64,000 nucleotides of DNA from Roseomonas gilardii (GTDB lineage Bacteria > Pseudomonadota > Alphaproteobacteria > Acetobacterales > Acetobacteraceae), in NCBI RefSeq assembly GCF_001941945.1, contig NZ_CP015584.1:62001-126000 (forward strand), in the 5' to 3' direction. The position numbers and the translations under genes are program-made. This document shows, one piece after another, positions 42,992 to 51,571 of this stretch; the stretch's first letter is position 1; each line of letters begins with the position of its first letter. A model generated the notes under the pieces. That model was not told the origin of the DNA. It worked only from the letters and a program-made list of their open reading frames with translations, and searched no databases.

Positions 42992-44491
42992 ATGCCTCTC
43001 CGGGCTTCACCGGATCCGGTGGCGCTGCATGCGCGCCTGCAGCCGGACCGTCCCGCCTGCACCGACCTCGCCACCGGCCGGCACTGGACCTATGCGGCGC
43101 TGCACACGGCGATCCAGCGCATGGCCACGGTGCTCGCCACGCGGCTCGGCCTCTCGGCCGGGCAGCGCGTGGCGGTTCTGGCGCGCAACAGCGCCGATCT
43201 GGTGATCCTGCAACAGGCCTGCCTGCGCCGCGGACTGATCTTCGTGCCGCTGAACTGGCGCCTGTCGCGGCCGGAGCTGGAGGCGATCCTCGCGGATTGC
43301 GAGCCCTCCTTGCTGGTGCATGACAGCGACGAAGGCGCCATTCCCCTGCCGGATGGACGCACCCTCCCGCTGGCGGAACTGGTCGCCTGGGCGGAGGACA
43401 GCCCACCGGCCGATCCGGCGCCCCTGCCGGATGCCGGGGCGCCGTCGATCATCCTCTACACCTCCGGCACCTCCGGCCGTCCGAAGGGTGTCATCATCAC
43501 CGAGGCCAACGCCATGGCCACGGCGGTGAATTTCGGCGTGCTGGGGCGTGTCAGCCATCGCAGCGTCTTTCTCTGCGACTCCCCGATGTTCCATGTCATC
43601 GGCCTGATCACCAGCTTCCGCGCGCCGTTGCTGGCGGGCGGCTCGATGCTGATCTCATCCGGCTTCGACCCCGCCGCCACCAATGACCGGCTGGGCGACC
43701 CGGCGCTGGGGGCCACGCATTACTTCTGCGTCCCACAGATGGCGAAGCGGCTGCGCGAGCAGGCGAATTTCGACCCCGGCCGCTGGCGCACGCTCACCGC
43801 GCTGTTTACCGGCGGCGCCCCGAACCCCGCGGCGGATATCCGCTGGTGGCTGGAACAGGGCGTGCCCATGGTGGATGGCTTCGGCATGACCGAGGCCGGT
43901 ACGGTGCTGGGCATGCCGATCGAACCCGGGCTGATCGCCGCGAAGGCCGGCGCGGCCGGCCTGCCCGCGCCCATGATCGAGTGCCGCCTCGTGGACGAGG
44001 CCGGGCGGGACGTGCCGGCCGGGGAAGCGGGCGAGCTGCTGCTGTCCGGCCCGAGCATCACGCCCGGCTACTGGAACCGGCCGGAAGAGACGCGGCGTGC
44101 CTTCACCGGAGACGGGTGGTTCCGCACGGGCGATATCGGCCGTCGCGACGCGGACGGCTATGTCACCCTGGTGGACCGCCGCAAGGACATGTTCATCTCG
44201 GGCGGCGAGAACGTCTATCCGGCGGAGGTCGAGATCGCGCTCGGCGAGCATCCGGACGTGCAGGAGGCCGCGGTGCTCGGCGTGGCGGATGCGACCTGGG
44301 GGGAGGTGGGGCGCGCCTTCATCGTGCCCCGGGCGGGGCGGGGCGACATCCCCGCGCAGAGCCTGATCGCGCACTGCGAGTCACGGCTCGCCCGCTACAA
44401 GATCCCCAAGGAGTTCATCGTGGTGGAAAGCCTGCCGCGCACGGCCTCGGGGAAGCTGCAGAAGCACGTGCTGCGCCGGGATGCCGGCTGA
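42992..44491 (+). CDS. fcs: Feruloyl-CoA synthetase-like acyl-CoA ligase
   Basis: This 499-residue AMP-forming ligase is read from the ATG at 42992 after a CGAGGGAGA site, 37 bases after ech. The P-loop reads LYTSGTSGRPKGV, the A5 motif GFGMTEAGTV, and the hinge GWFRTGDIGRRDADGYVTL. The C-terminal catalytic lysine lies in RTASGKLQK. Relatives activate ferulate, p-coumarate or caffeate with ATP and CoA. Gene order vdh-ech-fcs makes the assignment firm by context; specificity among hydroxycinnamates is not readable. Confidence 0.9.
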   Translation: MPLRASPDPVALHARLQPDRPACTDLATGRHWTYAALHTAIQRMATVLATRLGLSAGQRVAVLARNSADLVILQQACLRRGLIFVPLNWRLSRPELEAILADCEPSLLVHDSDEGAIPLPDGRTLPLAELVAWAEDSPPADPAPLPDAGAPSIILYTSGTSGRPKGVIITEANAMATAVNFGVLGRVSHRSVFLCDSPMFHVIGLITSFRAPLLAGGSMLISSGFDPAATNDRLGDPALGATHYFCVPQMAKRLREQANFDPGRWRTLTALFTGGAPNPAADIRWWLEQGVPMVDGFGMTEAGTVLGMPIEPGLIAAKAGAAGLPAPMIECRLVDEAGRDVPAGEAGELLLSGPSITPGYWNRPEETRRAFTGDGWFRTGDIGRRDADGYVTLVDRRKDMFISGGENVYPAEVEIALGEHPDVQEAAVLGVADATWGEVGRAFIVPRAGRGDIPAQSLIAHCESRLARYKIPKEFIVVESLPRTASGKLQKHVLRRDAG

Positions 44492-44504
44492 TGGGGAGGC
44501 TGCC

Positions 44505-46160
44505 GTGACCGACGCCGCCGTCACGCTGGCGCTGCTGCTGGAGCGGGTCATCGACGGTGCCGCCGCACGCCCGGATGCGGAGACCACGGCCGCGATCCTG
44601 GAGGAAGCCCGCCGCTTCGCCGAGGCGCGGCTGGCGCCGCTGGCGGGCGTGGCCGACCGGGAAGGCTGCCGCCTGGAGGCGGGGCGGGTGCGCACCGCGC
44701 CGGGCCATGCGGCGGCCTGGGCCGAGTTCGCCGGAGCGGGCTGGGCAGGGCTGACGGCCGCCGAGGAAGCGGGCGGGCAGGGGCTGCCCCTGGCCCTGGC
44801 GACGGCGGTGCAGGAGGTCTTCGATGCCGCGAACCCAGGTTTCGGCATGCTGGCGCTCAACGCCCGCTGCGCGATCCGGCTGCTGGAGCGGCATGGCGAG
44901 CCGGGGATGCGGGAGAACTGGGTGCCGGCGCTCGCTTCCGGGCGCTGGGGGGCGACGATCTGCATCTCGGAGCCCCAGGCGGGTTCCGATGTCGGGCGCA
45001 TCCGCACGCGCGCGGTGGAACAGGATGACGGCTCCTGGCGCCTGAGCGGGGAGAAGTGCTGGATCTCGTACGGCGACCATGATCTGGCGGAACGGATCGG
45101 GCATTTCGTGCTGGCGCGCATCCCCGGGGCGCCGGCCGGCACGCGTGGCCTTTCGCTCTTCCTTGTCCCCGACCGGCTGGAAGGAGGCGGGCGCAATGGC
45201 GTGGAGGTCCTGCGGATCGAGGAGAAGCTTGGCCTGCACGGTTCGCCCACCTGCTCCCTGTCCTTCGAGGGCGCGCGGGCCTGGCCCATCGGCCCGGCCG
45301 GGCGCGGGCTGCCGACCCTGTTCGCGATGATCCAGGCCATGCGTCTGGGCGTGTCGGCGCAGGGCGCGGCGGTGGCGCAGGCGGCCGCGACCCTGGCCGA
45401 GGCCTATGCGCGCGAACGCTTCCAGGGGGGCGATCCCGCCCTGCCGCCGGTGTCGATCACGCGCCATGCGGAGCTGCGCCGCCTGCTTCTGGAGATGCGC
45501 GTGCGGGCGGAGGGGACACGGCTTCTCGCCCTCCAGGCCGCGGCCTGGCTGGACGCGGGCGATGCCGGGGATGCGGCGGCCGCGGCGCGGGCGGCCATGC
45601 TCCTGCCGCTGGCGAAGAGCCTGGGGGCCGAGGCGGGCTTTGCCAATGCCGATGCCGCCATCCAGGTCCTGGGCGGGGCCGGCTATGTGCGGGAATGGCC
45701 GGCGGAGCGCCTGTTGCGGGACAGCCGGGTCTTCTCGATCTACGAGGGCACGACGGCCATCCAGGCGCTGGACCTGCTGCAACGCCGGGTGCTGGGGGAA
45801 GGGGGGATGCCGGTGCTGCGCGACCTGCTGGACCGGCTGGAACCCCTGGCCACGCTGTCCATGGCGGTGCTGGAGGCGGCGGCGGCGCTGGCGGAGGCTC
45901 CGGCCCGGAAGCGCGAGGCCGCGGCGCTGCCCTTCCTGCGCCTGCTGGGCCTGGCCTGCGTGGACGGGCTGCTGCGCCGCGCGGGCCGGCAGGCCGGTGC
46001 GCTGGCGGATCGCTATGAGGCCCTGTCCGGGTTCCATGGCGCCGGCGCTTCCGGGCAGGCCGCGTTGCTCGCCGCGCAGTGCGAGCGCGATGACCTCGAT
46101 GCGGCCTTCGATCTGGTTTTCCCGGAGGCCGGAGCCCTGCCCGGCTCCTCGCGTGCTTAG
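44505..46160 (+). CDS. Acyl-CoA dehydrogenase, DmdC-like
   Basis: A GTG at 44505 is chosen because GGGGAGG precedes it by six bases; an ATG at 44481 overlaps fcs. The 551-residue FAD enzyme has ICISEPQAGSDVGRIRTRAV for substrate and flavin binding, GEKCWISYGDHDLAE and the catalytic glutamate in YEGTTAIQALDL. It also carries an extended C-terminal helical region like 3-methylmercaptopropionyl-CoA dehydrogenases. In the ferulate operon it may feed a beta-oxidative side route, for example by dehydrogenating dihydroferuloyl- or phenylpropanoyl-CoA. Its start sits tightly after fcs, so it is co-transcribed. Confidence 0.87.
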   Translation: MTDAAVTLALLLERVIDGAAARPDAETTAAILEEARRFAEARLAPLAGVADREGCRLEAGRVRTAPGHAAAWAEFAGAGWAGLTAAEEAGGQGLPLALATAVQEVFDAANPGFGMLALNARCAIRLLERHGEPGMRENWVPALASGRWGATICISEPQAGSDVGRIRTRAVEQDDGSWRLSGEKCWISYGDHDLAERIGHFVLARIPGAPAGTRGLSLFLVPDRLEGGGRNGVEVLRIEEKLGLHGSPTCSLSFEGARAWPIGPAGRGLPTLFAMIQAMRLGVSAQGAAVAQAAATLAEAYARERFQGGDPALPPVSITRHAELRRLLLEMRVRAEGTRLLALQAAAWLDAGDAGDAAAAARAAMLLPLAKSLGAEAGFANADAAIQVLGGAGYVREWPAERLLRDSRVFSIYEGTTAIQALDLLQRRVLGEGGMPVLRDLLDRLEPLATLSMAVLEAAAALAEAPARKREAAALPFLRLLGLACVDGLLRRAGRQAGALADRYEALSGFHGAGASGQAALLAAQCERDDLDAAFDLVFPEAGALPGSSRA

Positions 46161-46180
46161 GCTTGGCAGCGAAATGAACG

Positions 46181-46195
46181 GGGGATATAATCCCC
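46181..46195. terminator. Short palindrome after the acyl-CoA dehydrogenase gene
   Basis: GGGGAT-ATA-ATCCCC is a perfect 6-3-6 inverted repeat 20 bases after the stop codon, in an otherwise AT-richer segment. It may end the ferulate operon or be an operator for the diguanylate cyclase gene that follows. Confidence 0.4.
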
Positions 46196-46290
46196 TCCAT
46201 TGAGAGCATTGTACAAGGCGCAACCATTGCGGGATTTCTCATCTGCGCGCGCCGGTTGCGACTAGGAGGGAGCGGGATCCATCCAGGCTC

Positions 46291-49029
46291 CTGACGGCCT
46301 GTGGCATCGCGCTCGCTCTCCTGCTGGCCGTGGCAGCCTTCATCCTGGCGAGGGATCTGCGCGCCCGCGCCATCGCGTCCGCCACGGAGGAACTGAGCCG
46401 GACGGCCCTGATGCTGGCCGACCAGTCGGAACGGATATTCCAGTCCCTGGACCTTGTCGAAGCCGGACTGATCGAGCAGATCCGCGCCCGCCCCGGGACG
46501 GGGACGCCCGAGGGGCTGGCGCAGCTCAGGGGTTCCGTGGAGCTGCACGAGGCCCTGCGCGAACAGGCCGGCCGCCTGCCGCAGGTCGAGACGATCGCCC
46601 TTTTCGACCACGAGGCGCGGCCGCTGAACTCCTCGCGGCTCTTCCCCGTCCCCGATGTCAGCTTCGCCGACCGCCGCTATTTCCAGGAGCTGTCGCGCCC
46701 GGACGCGCCGGACAGCCTGATCAGCGATCCGGTGTTGAGCCGAAGCACCGGGAACTGGACCATCTATGAGGCCCGGCGCCTGAAGAACCAGGACGGGGTG
46801 TTCCTGGGCTTCGTCATGGGCGCCATCCGCCTGAGCTCCTTCGAGACTTTCTACCGCGATGTCGCCAGCCATCCGGACGAGGCGATCACGCTGCTCCGCC
46901 GCGACGGCGTGCTGTTGGCGCGTCATCCCCCGGTGACCCAGCCGCATCCGAGGGATTTCCGGGATACGCTGGCCGGGTTGAGCCTGCCGGCCCCGGGGGA
47001 GGCGGCCGTGTTCTGGCTGCGCAGCCCTCTGGACGGCCGGGACCGCGTCTTCGCGGTTCGCATCCTGGAACACCTTCCGGTCATCCTGGCGGCGAGCACC
47101 ACCGAGGCGGCGATGCTGGAGGACTGGCGGCATCAGGTGACGGCCCTGGCGGTCGGCACGCTGCTGCTGGAGCTGGGGCTGGCGGGGGTCGTCCTGCTGG
47201 GGCGGCGCCAGATGCGCGCGCATCTCCTGCTCGCTAGGGCGGAAGCCGCGGAGGCGAAGGCCGCCCATGACGCGGTCGAGGCGCAGCTGGCCCTGGCGCG
47301 GGAGCGGGAAGGGGCCGAGCGTGCGCTGCGGCTGCGGGACCTGCGCTTCGGCTCCGCGCTGGACAACATGATCCAGGGTCTCTGCATGGTGGACGAGGCC
47401 GGGACGGTGCAGGTGATGAATCCCCGCCTCCTCGCCATGCTGCGCCTGCCGCCGGACGAGCCTGTGCTGGGCCAGCCGCTGCGTCGGGTCGCGCGGCGCA
47501 GCCTCGCGCGGCGCGGACTCCGCCGGCAGGACGTGAGGTCGCTGGCGTCCTGGCTGCGGGCCAGGCTGGGGGATGGCCTGCCGCCGGAGGAGCAATCCTC
47601 CTTCACCTGGGTGCTGGCCGATGGCCGGGCCCTGTCCGTGCTCCTCCGCGGCATGGGCGATGGCGGCTGGATGGCGAGCCTGGAGGATGTGACGGAGCGC
47701 AGGCTGGCGGAAGCCCGCATCGTCCACATGGCGCGGCACGACCCGCTGACCGGGCTGCCCAACCGGACGCTGTTCGGCGAAAGGCTGCGGGAGGCAGTGG
47801 CGGGCGCGGCGGCCGGGCGGGGTTGTGCCCTGCTCTGCATCGACCTGGACGGCTTCAAGGAAGTCAACGACACGCTGGGCCATCCGGCCGGTGATGCGCT
47901 TCTCCGCATCGTCTCGGAACGGCTACGGCACCAGTTGCGCGAGGCCGATACCGTGGCCCGTCTCGGGGGCGACGAGTTCGCCGTGCTGCTGGCCGATGCG
48001 GGGCGGAGCGAGGCGGCCGTCCCGCTCGCGGAAAGGATCGTCGCGGCGCTCGGCCATCCCTATGACATCGGTGGCCGGCCGGCGACGATCAGCGCCAGCC
48101 TGGGCATCGCCATGCTCGCACCGGGAGAGGCCGGCGACGAGGAAACGCTGCTGCGCCGGGCTGACCTCGCCCTCTACCACGCCAAGGGTGCCGGCCGGCA
48201 TTGCCACCGCCTTTTCGCTCCGTCGATGGAAACGGAGATCCAGCTTCGCCGGCAACTGGAGGCCGATCTTCGGCGCGGGCTGCGGGATGGTGAGTTTTTG
48301 CTTTATTATCAGCCGGTTTTGCGTGTTTCTTCGGGTGATGTGACAGGTTTCGAGGCGCTCCTGCGCTGGCGCCATCCGATCCGGGGCCTGGTCATGCCAG
48401 GGGATTTCATCGCCTTCGCGGAGGAAAGCGGCCTGATCCTGCCCCTTGGCGCCTGGGCCTTGCGGGAGGCCTGCCGGGAGGCGGCGGGCTGGCCGGACGG
48501 GCTCAAGGTGGCGGTGAATCTGTCGGCCGCGCAGTTCGGCCAGGGGCGTGCCCTGGTGGCGCAGGTCCGGGCCGCGCTGGAAACGGCCGGACTGCCGCCC
48601 ACCCGGCTGGAACTGGAAGTGACGGAGAGTGCGCTGCTCGCCGATACGGCGGAAACGCTCGCGGTGCTGCAGGAACTGCGAACCCTGGGGATCGGCATTG
48701 CCCTGGACGATTTCGGTACGGGTTACTCCTCACTCAGCTACTTACGGAACTTTCCTTTCACGAAGGTTAAGATCGATCAGTCCTTCGTGCGGGAGATGGG
48801 GGAGCACCCTGACAGCGCCGCCATCGTCCATGCCGTGGTGGGACTGGGCCGGAGCCTGGGGATGCTGACCCAGGCCGAAGGCATCGAGACGGAGGAGCAG
48901 CGCCGGCTGCTGCTGGACGAGGGCTGCGACGAGGGGCAGGGCTATCTTTTCAGCCCGCCGCGCCCGGCCGCGGAGATCAATGGCCTGCTCGCGTCCTTCA
49001 CCCGGAAGCGGGGCAGCGAGGCGGCCTGA
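46291..49029 (+). CDS. Membrane cache-PAS-GGDEF-EAL cyclic-di-GMP enzyme
   Basis: This protein of about 900-912 residues has an N-terminal transmembrane helix, a periplasmic cache-like sensor (about residues 25-260, GNWTIYEARRLKNQDG), a second helix (about 270-290), a short coiled coil and a PAS domain (about 350-465). GGDEF follows with an intact ARLGGDEFAVLL, then EAL with FEALLRWRHP, ELEVTESALL, DDFGTGYSSL and AEGIETEEQ. Both cyclase and phosphodiesterase motifs are complete. The start is problematic. The strong GGAGGGAG site at 46265-46272 is not followed by ATG, GTG or TTG; the first GTG is 46330, inside the first helix. CTG at 46291 would restore the helix and is used here provisionally. 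Confidence 0.85.
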   Translation: MTACGIALALLLAVAAFILARDLRARAIASATEELSRTALMLADQSERIFQSLDLVEAGLIEQIRARPGTGTPEGLAQLRGSVELHEALREQAGRLPQVETIALFDHEARPLNSSRLFPVPDVSFADRRYFQELSRPDAPDSLISDPVLSRSTGNWTIYEARRLKNQDGVFLGFVMGAIRLSSFETFYRDVASHPDEAITLLRRDGVLLARHPPVTQPHPRDFRDTLAGLSLPAPGEAAVFWLRSPLDGRDRVFAVRILEHLPVILAASTTEAAMLEDWRHQVTALAVGTLLLELGLAGVVLLGRRQMRAHLLLARAEAAEAKAAHDAVEAQLALAREREGAERALRLRDLRFGSALDNMIQGLCMVDEAGTVQVMNPRLLAMLRLPPDEPVLGQPLRRVARRSLARRGLRRQDVRSLASWLRARLGDGLPPEEQSSFTWVLADGRALSVLLRGMGDGGWMASLEDVTERRLAEARIVHMARHDPLTGLPNRTLFGERLREAVAGAAAGRGCALLCIDLDGFKEVNDTLGHPAGDALLRIVSERLRHQLREADTVARLGGDEFAVLLADAGRSEAAVPLAERIVAALGHPYDIGGRPATISASLGIAMLAPGEAGDEETLLRRADLALYHAKGAGRHCHRLFAPSMETEIQLRRQLEADLRRGLRDGEFLLYYQPVLRVSSGDVTGFEALLRWRHPIRGLVMPGDFIAFAEESGLILPLGAWALREACREAAGWPDGLKVAVNLSAAQFGQGRALVAQVRAALETAGLPPTRLELEVTESALLADTAETLAVLQELRTLGIGIALDDFGTGYSSLSYLRNFPFTKVKIDQSFVREMGEHPDSAAIVHAVVGLGRSLGMLTQAEGIETEEQRRLLLDEGCDEGQGYLFSPPRPAAEINGLLASFTRKRGSEAA

Positions 49030-49068
49030 CAGCAAGGCATGACATGTCGGGCCGCCACCGCGAGGATG

Positions 49069-50139
49069 TCACGGCAGGGCGGCCACCTTCGCCCCGGCCG
49101 GCGGCGTGACGAGGGGCAGGGCGGAATCGATCACGATCATCGCCTGCCCGGCCAGGAGCGAGGGGCTGCGATCGGGCAGCAGCAGCGCCCGGAAGCGGAT
49201 GTCCTCCACCGCCGCCCGCTCATAGTCACGGTCGATCACGCCGTGGCGGTCGAAGAAGCGGTTCAGTGCCGCCGGGATGCGCACGCAGCCCTGGCTGTCC
49301 GGCCGTCCCAGCCGCTGCTCCAGCCGGTCCGGGTCGGTGGCATGCATCTCCAGCCGGATGTCGCCCCGCTCGCGATCGGCCCGCCAGCCTTTCTCGGCCG
49401 ATTGCCAGCCGAAATCCCAGACCCGCATGCCCTTCACGCCATAGCCGCGGATGTGGTTCTCGTTGAAGGTGCCCTGCGCGCGGAAGCCCAGGATGGCGTC
49501 CGTGTTGAGGAAGACGCCGACCGGCGTGATGTAGTGGTCGAAGTGGTTGGTCTCCCCGGTGGAGATCCGCGAACGGCCGATCACCGCCCAGGGGGCATCG
49601 GGCCGGGCCACCACCAGCCACAGGGTCTGCACGCGGGGGTTCCGGTCCACCACGACGGCCAGCTGCGGCCGGTCGATGGCGAGCCGGCCGCTGGCCGCCA
49701 CCACCGCAGCGGCGCGTTGCGGCATCAGGGCCTCGCCCGGGGCCGCCGCTGTCAGCCGCGACGGCACCTCGCGGGCGAAATCCGCCCTGAGACGCCCGAT
49801 CTCGGCTTCCGTGGCGGCAGCGGAAAGGGGCGGCTCCTCCGGCGGGACGGCGGGAGCCGGCATCCCGGGCAGCGGCACCGGGAAGGCAGCCGGGTCCGTT
49901 CCGGGCGGGAGCGGCGGGGAAGCGGCGGGCGGGGTCACTGTCGGAAAGCCCGGTGGCGCGGTTGCGACAAGGTCTCCGGAGGACTGCGCCACGGATGGCG
50001 TGCAGCCCGCCAGGGCGATCGCCAGCGCCCAGCCGAACGGAGGGCAACCCAGAGGGAGGCCCCGTGGGAGGCACCGTGGGAGGAGACTTCGCGAGCCGGA
50101 ACCAGGCCGGGAAGGGGGGTGATGCGACGAGGTGGTCAT
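49069..50139 (-). CDS. L,D-transpeptidase (YkuD domain) lipoprotein
   Basis: This 356-residue protein has a long basic leader and a lipobox LAIALAGC near residue 47, so it is anchored to a membrane as a lipoprotein. A Pro/Ala-rich linker (about 50-110) precedes the YkuD catalytic domain. The catalytic core is traced from the histidine in EMHATDPDR to the cysteine in RPDSQGCVRIP, with SQGC in place of the commoner SHGC. GETNHFDHYITPVGVFLN and a WDFGWQ segment also match. It should cross-link peptidoglycan or attach proteins to it in the periplasm. It is convergent with the GGDEF-EAL gene. Confidence 0.87.
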   Translation of the reverse strand: MTTSSHHPPSRPGSGSRSLLPRCLPRGLPLGCPPFGWALAIALAGCTPSVAQSSGDLVATAPPGFPTVTPPAASPPLPPGTDPAAFPVPLPGMPAPAVPPEEPPLSAAATEAEIGRLRADFAREVPSRLTAAAPGEALMPQRAAAVVAASGRLAIDRPQLAVVVDRNPRVQTLWLVVARPDAPWAVIGRSRISTGETNHFDHYITPVGVFLNTDAILGFRAQGTFNENHIRGYGVKGMRVWDFGWQSAEKGWRADRERGDIRLEMHATDPDRLEQRLGRPDSQGCVRIPAALNRFFDRHGVIDRDYERAAVEDIRFRALLLPDRSPSLLAGQAMIVIDSALPLVTPPAGAKVAALP

Positions 50140-50275
50140 CGACACTCGCTTGGCCGCCCGGATGCCGGACTGGCCTGTTGCAATGACCGTCACCCTAGCA
50201 TCGCAGTCCCGGATTCCCTGGTCTCGCACAGGCGTTGAACACACTGTGATCCGGCGGCCACAGCCCGGCACCGGA

Positions 50276-51217
50276 TCAGGCCGGCCGGCCGCCGCGCAGG
50301 ACGAGCATGGTGGCACCGACGACCATGGCCGAGCCCAGAAGCACCTCCAGGGTGGGCGCGTCCCCGAACCAGAGCCAGCCGATGGCGATCGACCAGAGCA
50401 GGCTGGTGTACTGCACCGGCGCCAGCGCGGCGGCGCCGGCATAGGCGAGGGGGCGCATGATGAGGTACTGGCACAGGCCGGAGGCCAGGCCCATGGCGAT
50501 CAGTCCCGCGAGGTCGGCGACTGACGGTGTCTCCCAGGAGAAGAACAGCGTCGGCAGCAGCAGCAGCGAGGACAGGGCGAGGAACCAGACCGCGACCCCG
50601 GCCGTGTGATCCGTCATCGACAGGGCACGGAGCTGGAGCATGTTGAGGCCGCCGATGCAGGCGGCCGCGAGCGAGAAGAGCGCGCCGCCTTGCGCCAGGC
50701 CGGTTCCGCCCGGCTGCACCACCACCAGGACGCCGGCGAAGCCCGCCAGAACCGCGATCCAGGACAGGAGGGAGACCTTTTCGCCCAGCAGGGGCGCCGC
50801 GAGCAGGATGACGACGAGCGGCCGCACGAAGGAGATAGCCGTGGCCTCGGCCAGCGGGATCAGCCGGAAGCCGATGAAGGACAGCATCAGCATCGCGGTC
50901 ATGGTCAGCGCATGCGTCAGGTGCCGGGGCAGTCGCCTCGTCCGGAGCCGGTGCAGGCTGCCGGTCATCACCAGAACCACGATCAGCGGCGGCAGGGCGA
51001 AGGCATTCCGGAAGAAGACGATCTGGTTCACCGGAAAGCGGGCCGCCTGATCCTTGACCACGCCGTTGAGGATGGAGAAGAGCGCGATGCCCAGCAGCAT
51101 GATCAGCACAGCCTTGCGCAGGTTCCGCTGGTCCGGTTCCGGGACGATGCCGGTGCGGATGGCGTCCCGGCCACGCGATCCGGGCGAAACGCCGCCCGCG
51201 GTGTCGGAAGCCTCCAT
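50276..51217 (-). CDS. DMT superfamily (EamA) transporter
   Basis: This 313-residue protein has ten predicted helices in two EamA repeats. The first runs from about residue 35 (LIMLLGIALFSILNGVVKD) with SFVRPLVVILLAAPLLGEKV at its end. The second runs from about 180 and closes with LWSIAIGWLWFGDAPTLEVL. The first 30 residues are hydrophilic. EamA proteins export metabolites such as amino acids or S-adenosylmethionine; nothing here indicates which. It is 136 bases upstream of the L,D-transpeptidase gene on the same strand but is unlikely to be functionally linked. Confidence 0.88.
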   Translation of the reverse strand: MEASDTAGGVSPGSRGRDAIRTGIVPEPDQRNLRKAVLIMLLGIALFSILNGVVKDQAARFPVNQIVFFRNAFALPPLIVVLVMTGSLHRLRTRRLPRHLTHALTMTAMLMLSFIGFRLIPLAEATAISFVRPLVVILLAAPLLGEKVSLLSWIAVLAGFAGVLVVVQPGGTGLAQGGALFSLAAACIGGLNMLQLRALSMTDHTAGVAVWFLALSSLLLLPTLFFSWETPSVADLAGLIAMGLASGLCQYLIMRPLAYAGAAALAPVQYTSLLWSIAIGWLWFGDAPTLEVLLGSAMVVGATMLVLRGGRPA

Positions 51218-51571
51218 GAGCCGGATCCTTTGTATGCGACGCGGACGCCCATGCCCGGCGACAGCGAATGATCGTTTGCGGGCGACTATAGGTCAGTGGA
51301 GCAAGCGCGGCAGGCGGTGGGGATCGACGGAAACGCCTTCCCGTGCAGGAATTGCCCGGAGTCAGGGCAGGCGTGGCGTGGGTGCCCGGACCACATGCAG
51401 CGAGGGGGGAGACAGTGGGAAAGACAGCCTCCCGTCTCGGGGCAAGTCCGTAAATTCGATAATATTTCTTATGTAAAATATGGCGCTTTTTCCAGTGCGC
51501 CGACATGGCCGGACACCCTCCGGGCCGCCGCTGCCATTCCTCCTCGGCGGCTTCGTGCTAGGCATGCCGCC
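51218..51571. promoter_or_regulatory. Divergent intergenic region with AT-rich promoter patch
   Basis: This 354-base gap separates the divergent EamA and MFS genes and holds no convincing gene. An AT-rich segment at 51450-51482 contrasts with the flanks. It contains ATATTT (51462-51467) and AAATAT (51476-51481) as an inverted repeat with an 8-base spacer, and probably houses a promoter for the MFS gene 90 bases downstream. Confidence 0.5.

Noticed and set aside
50041-50095. Short repeated CCGTGGGAGG motifs near the L,D-transpeptidase start
   Set aside because: They lie within the coding leader of the lipoprotein, where repeated Pro/Leu/Arg codons explain them.
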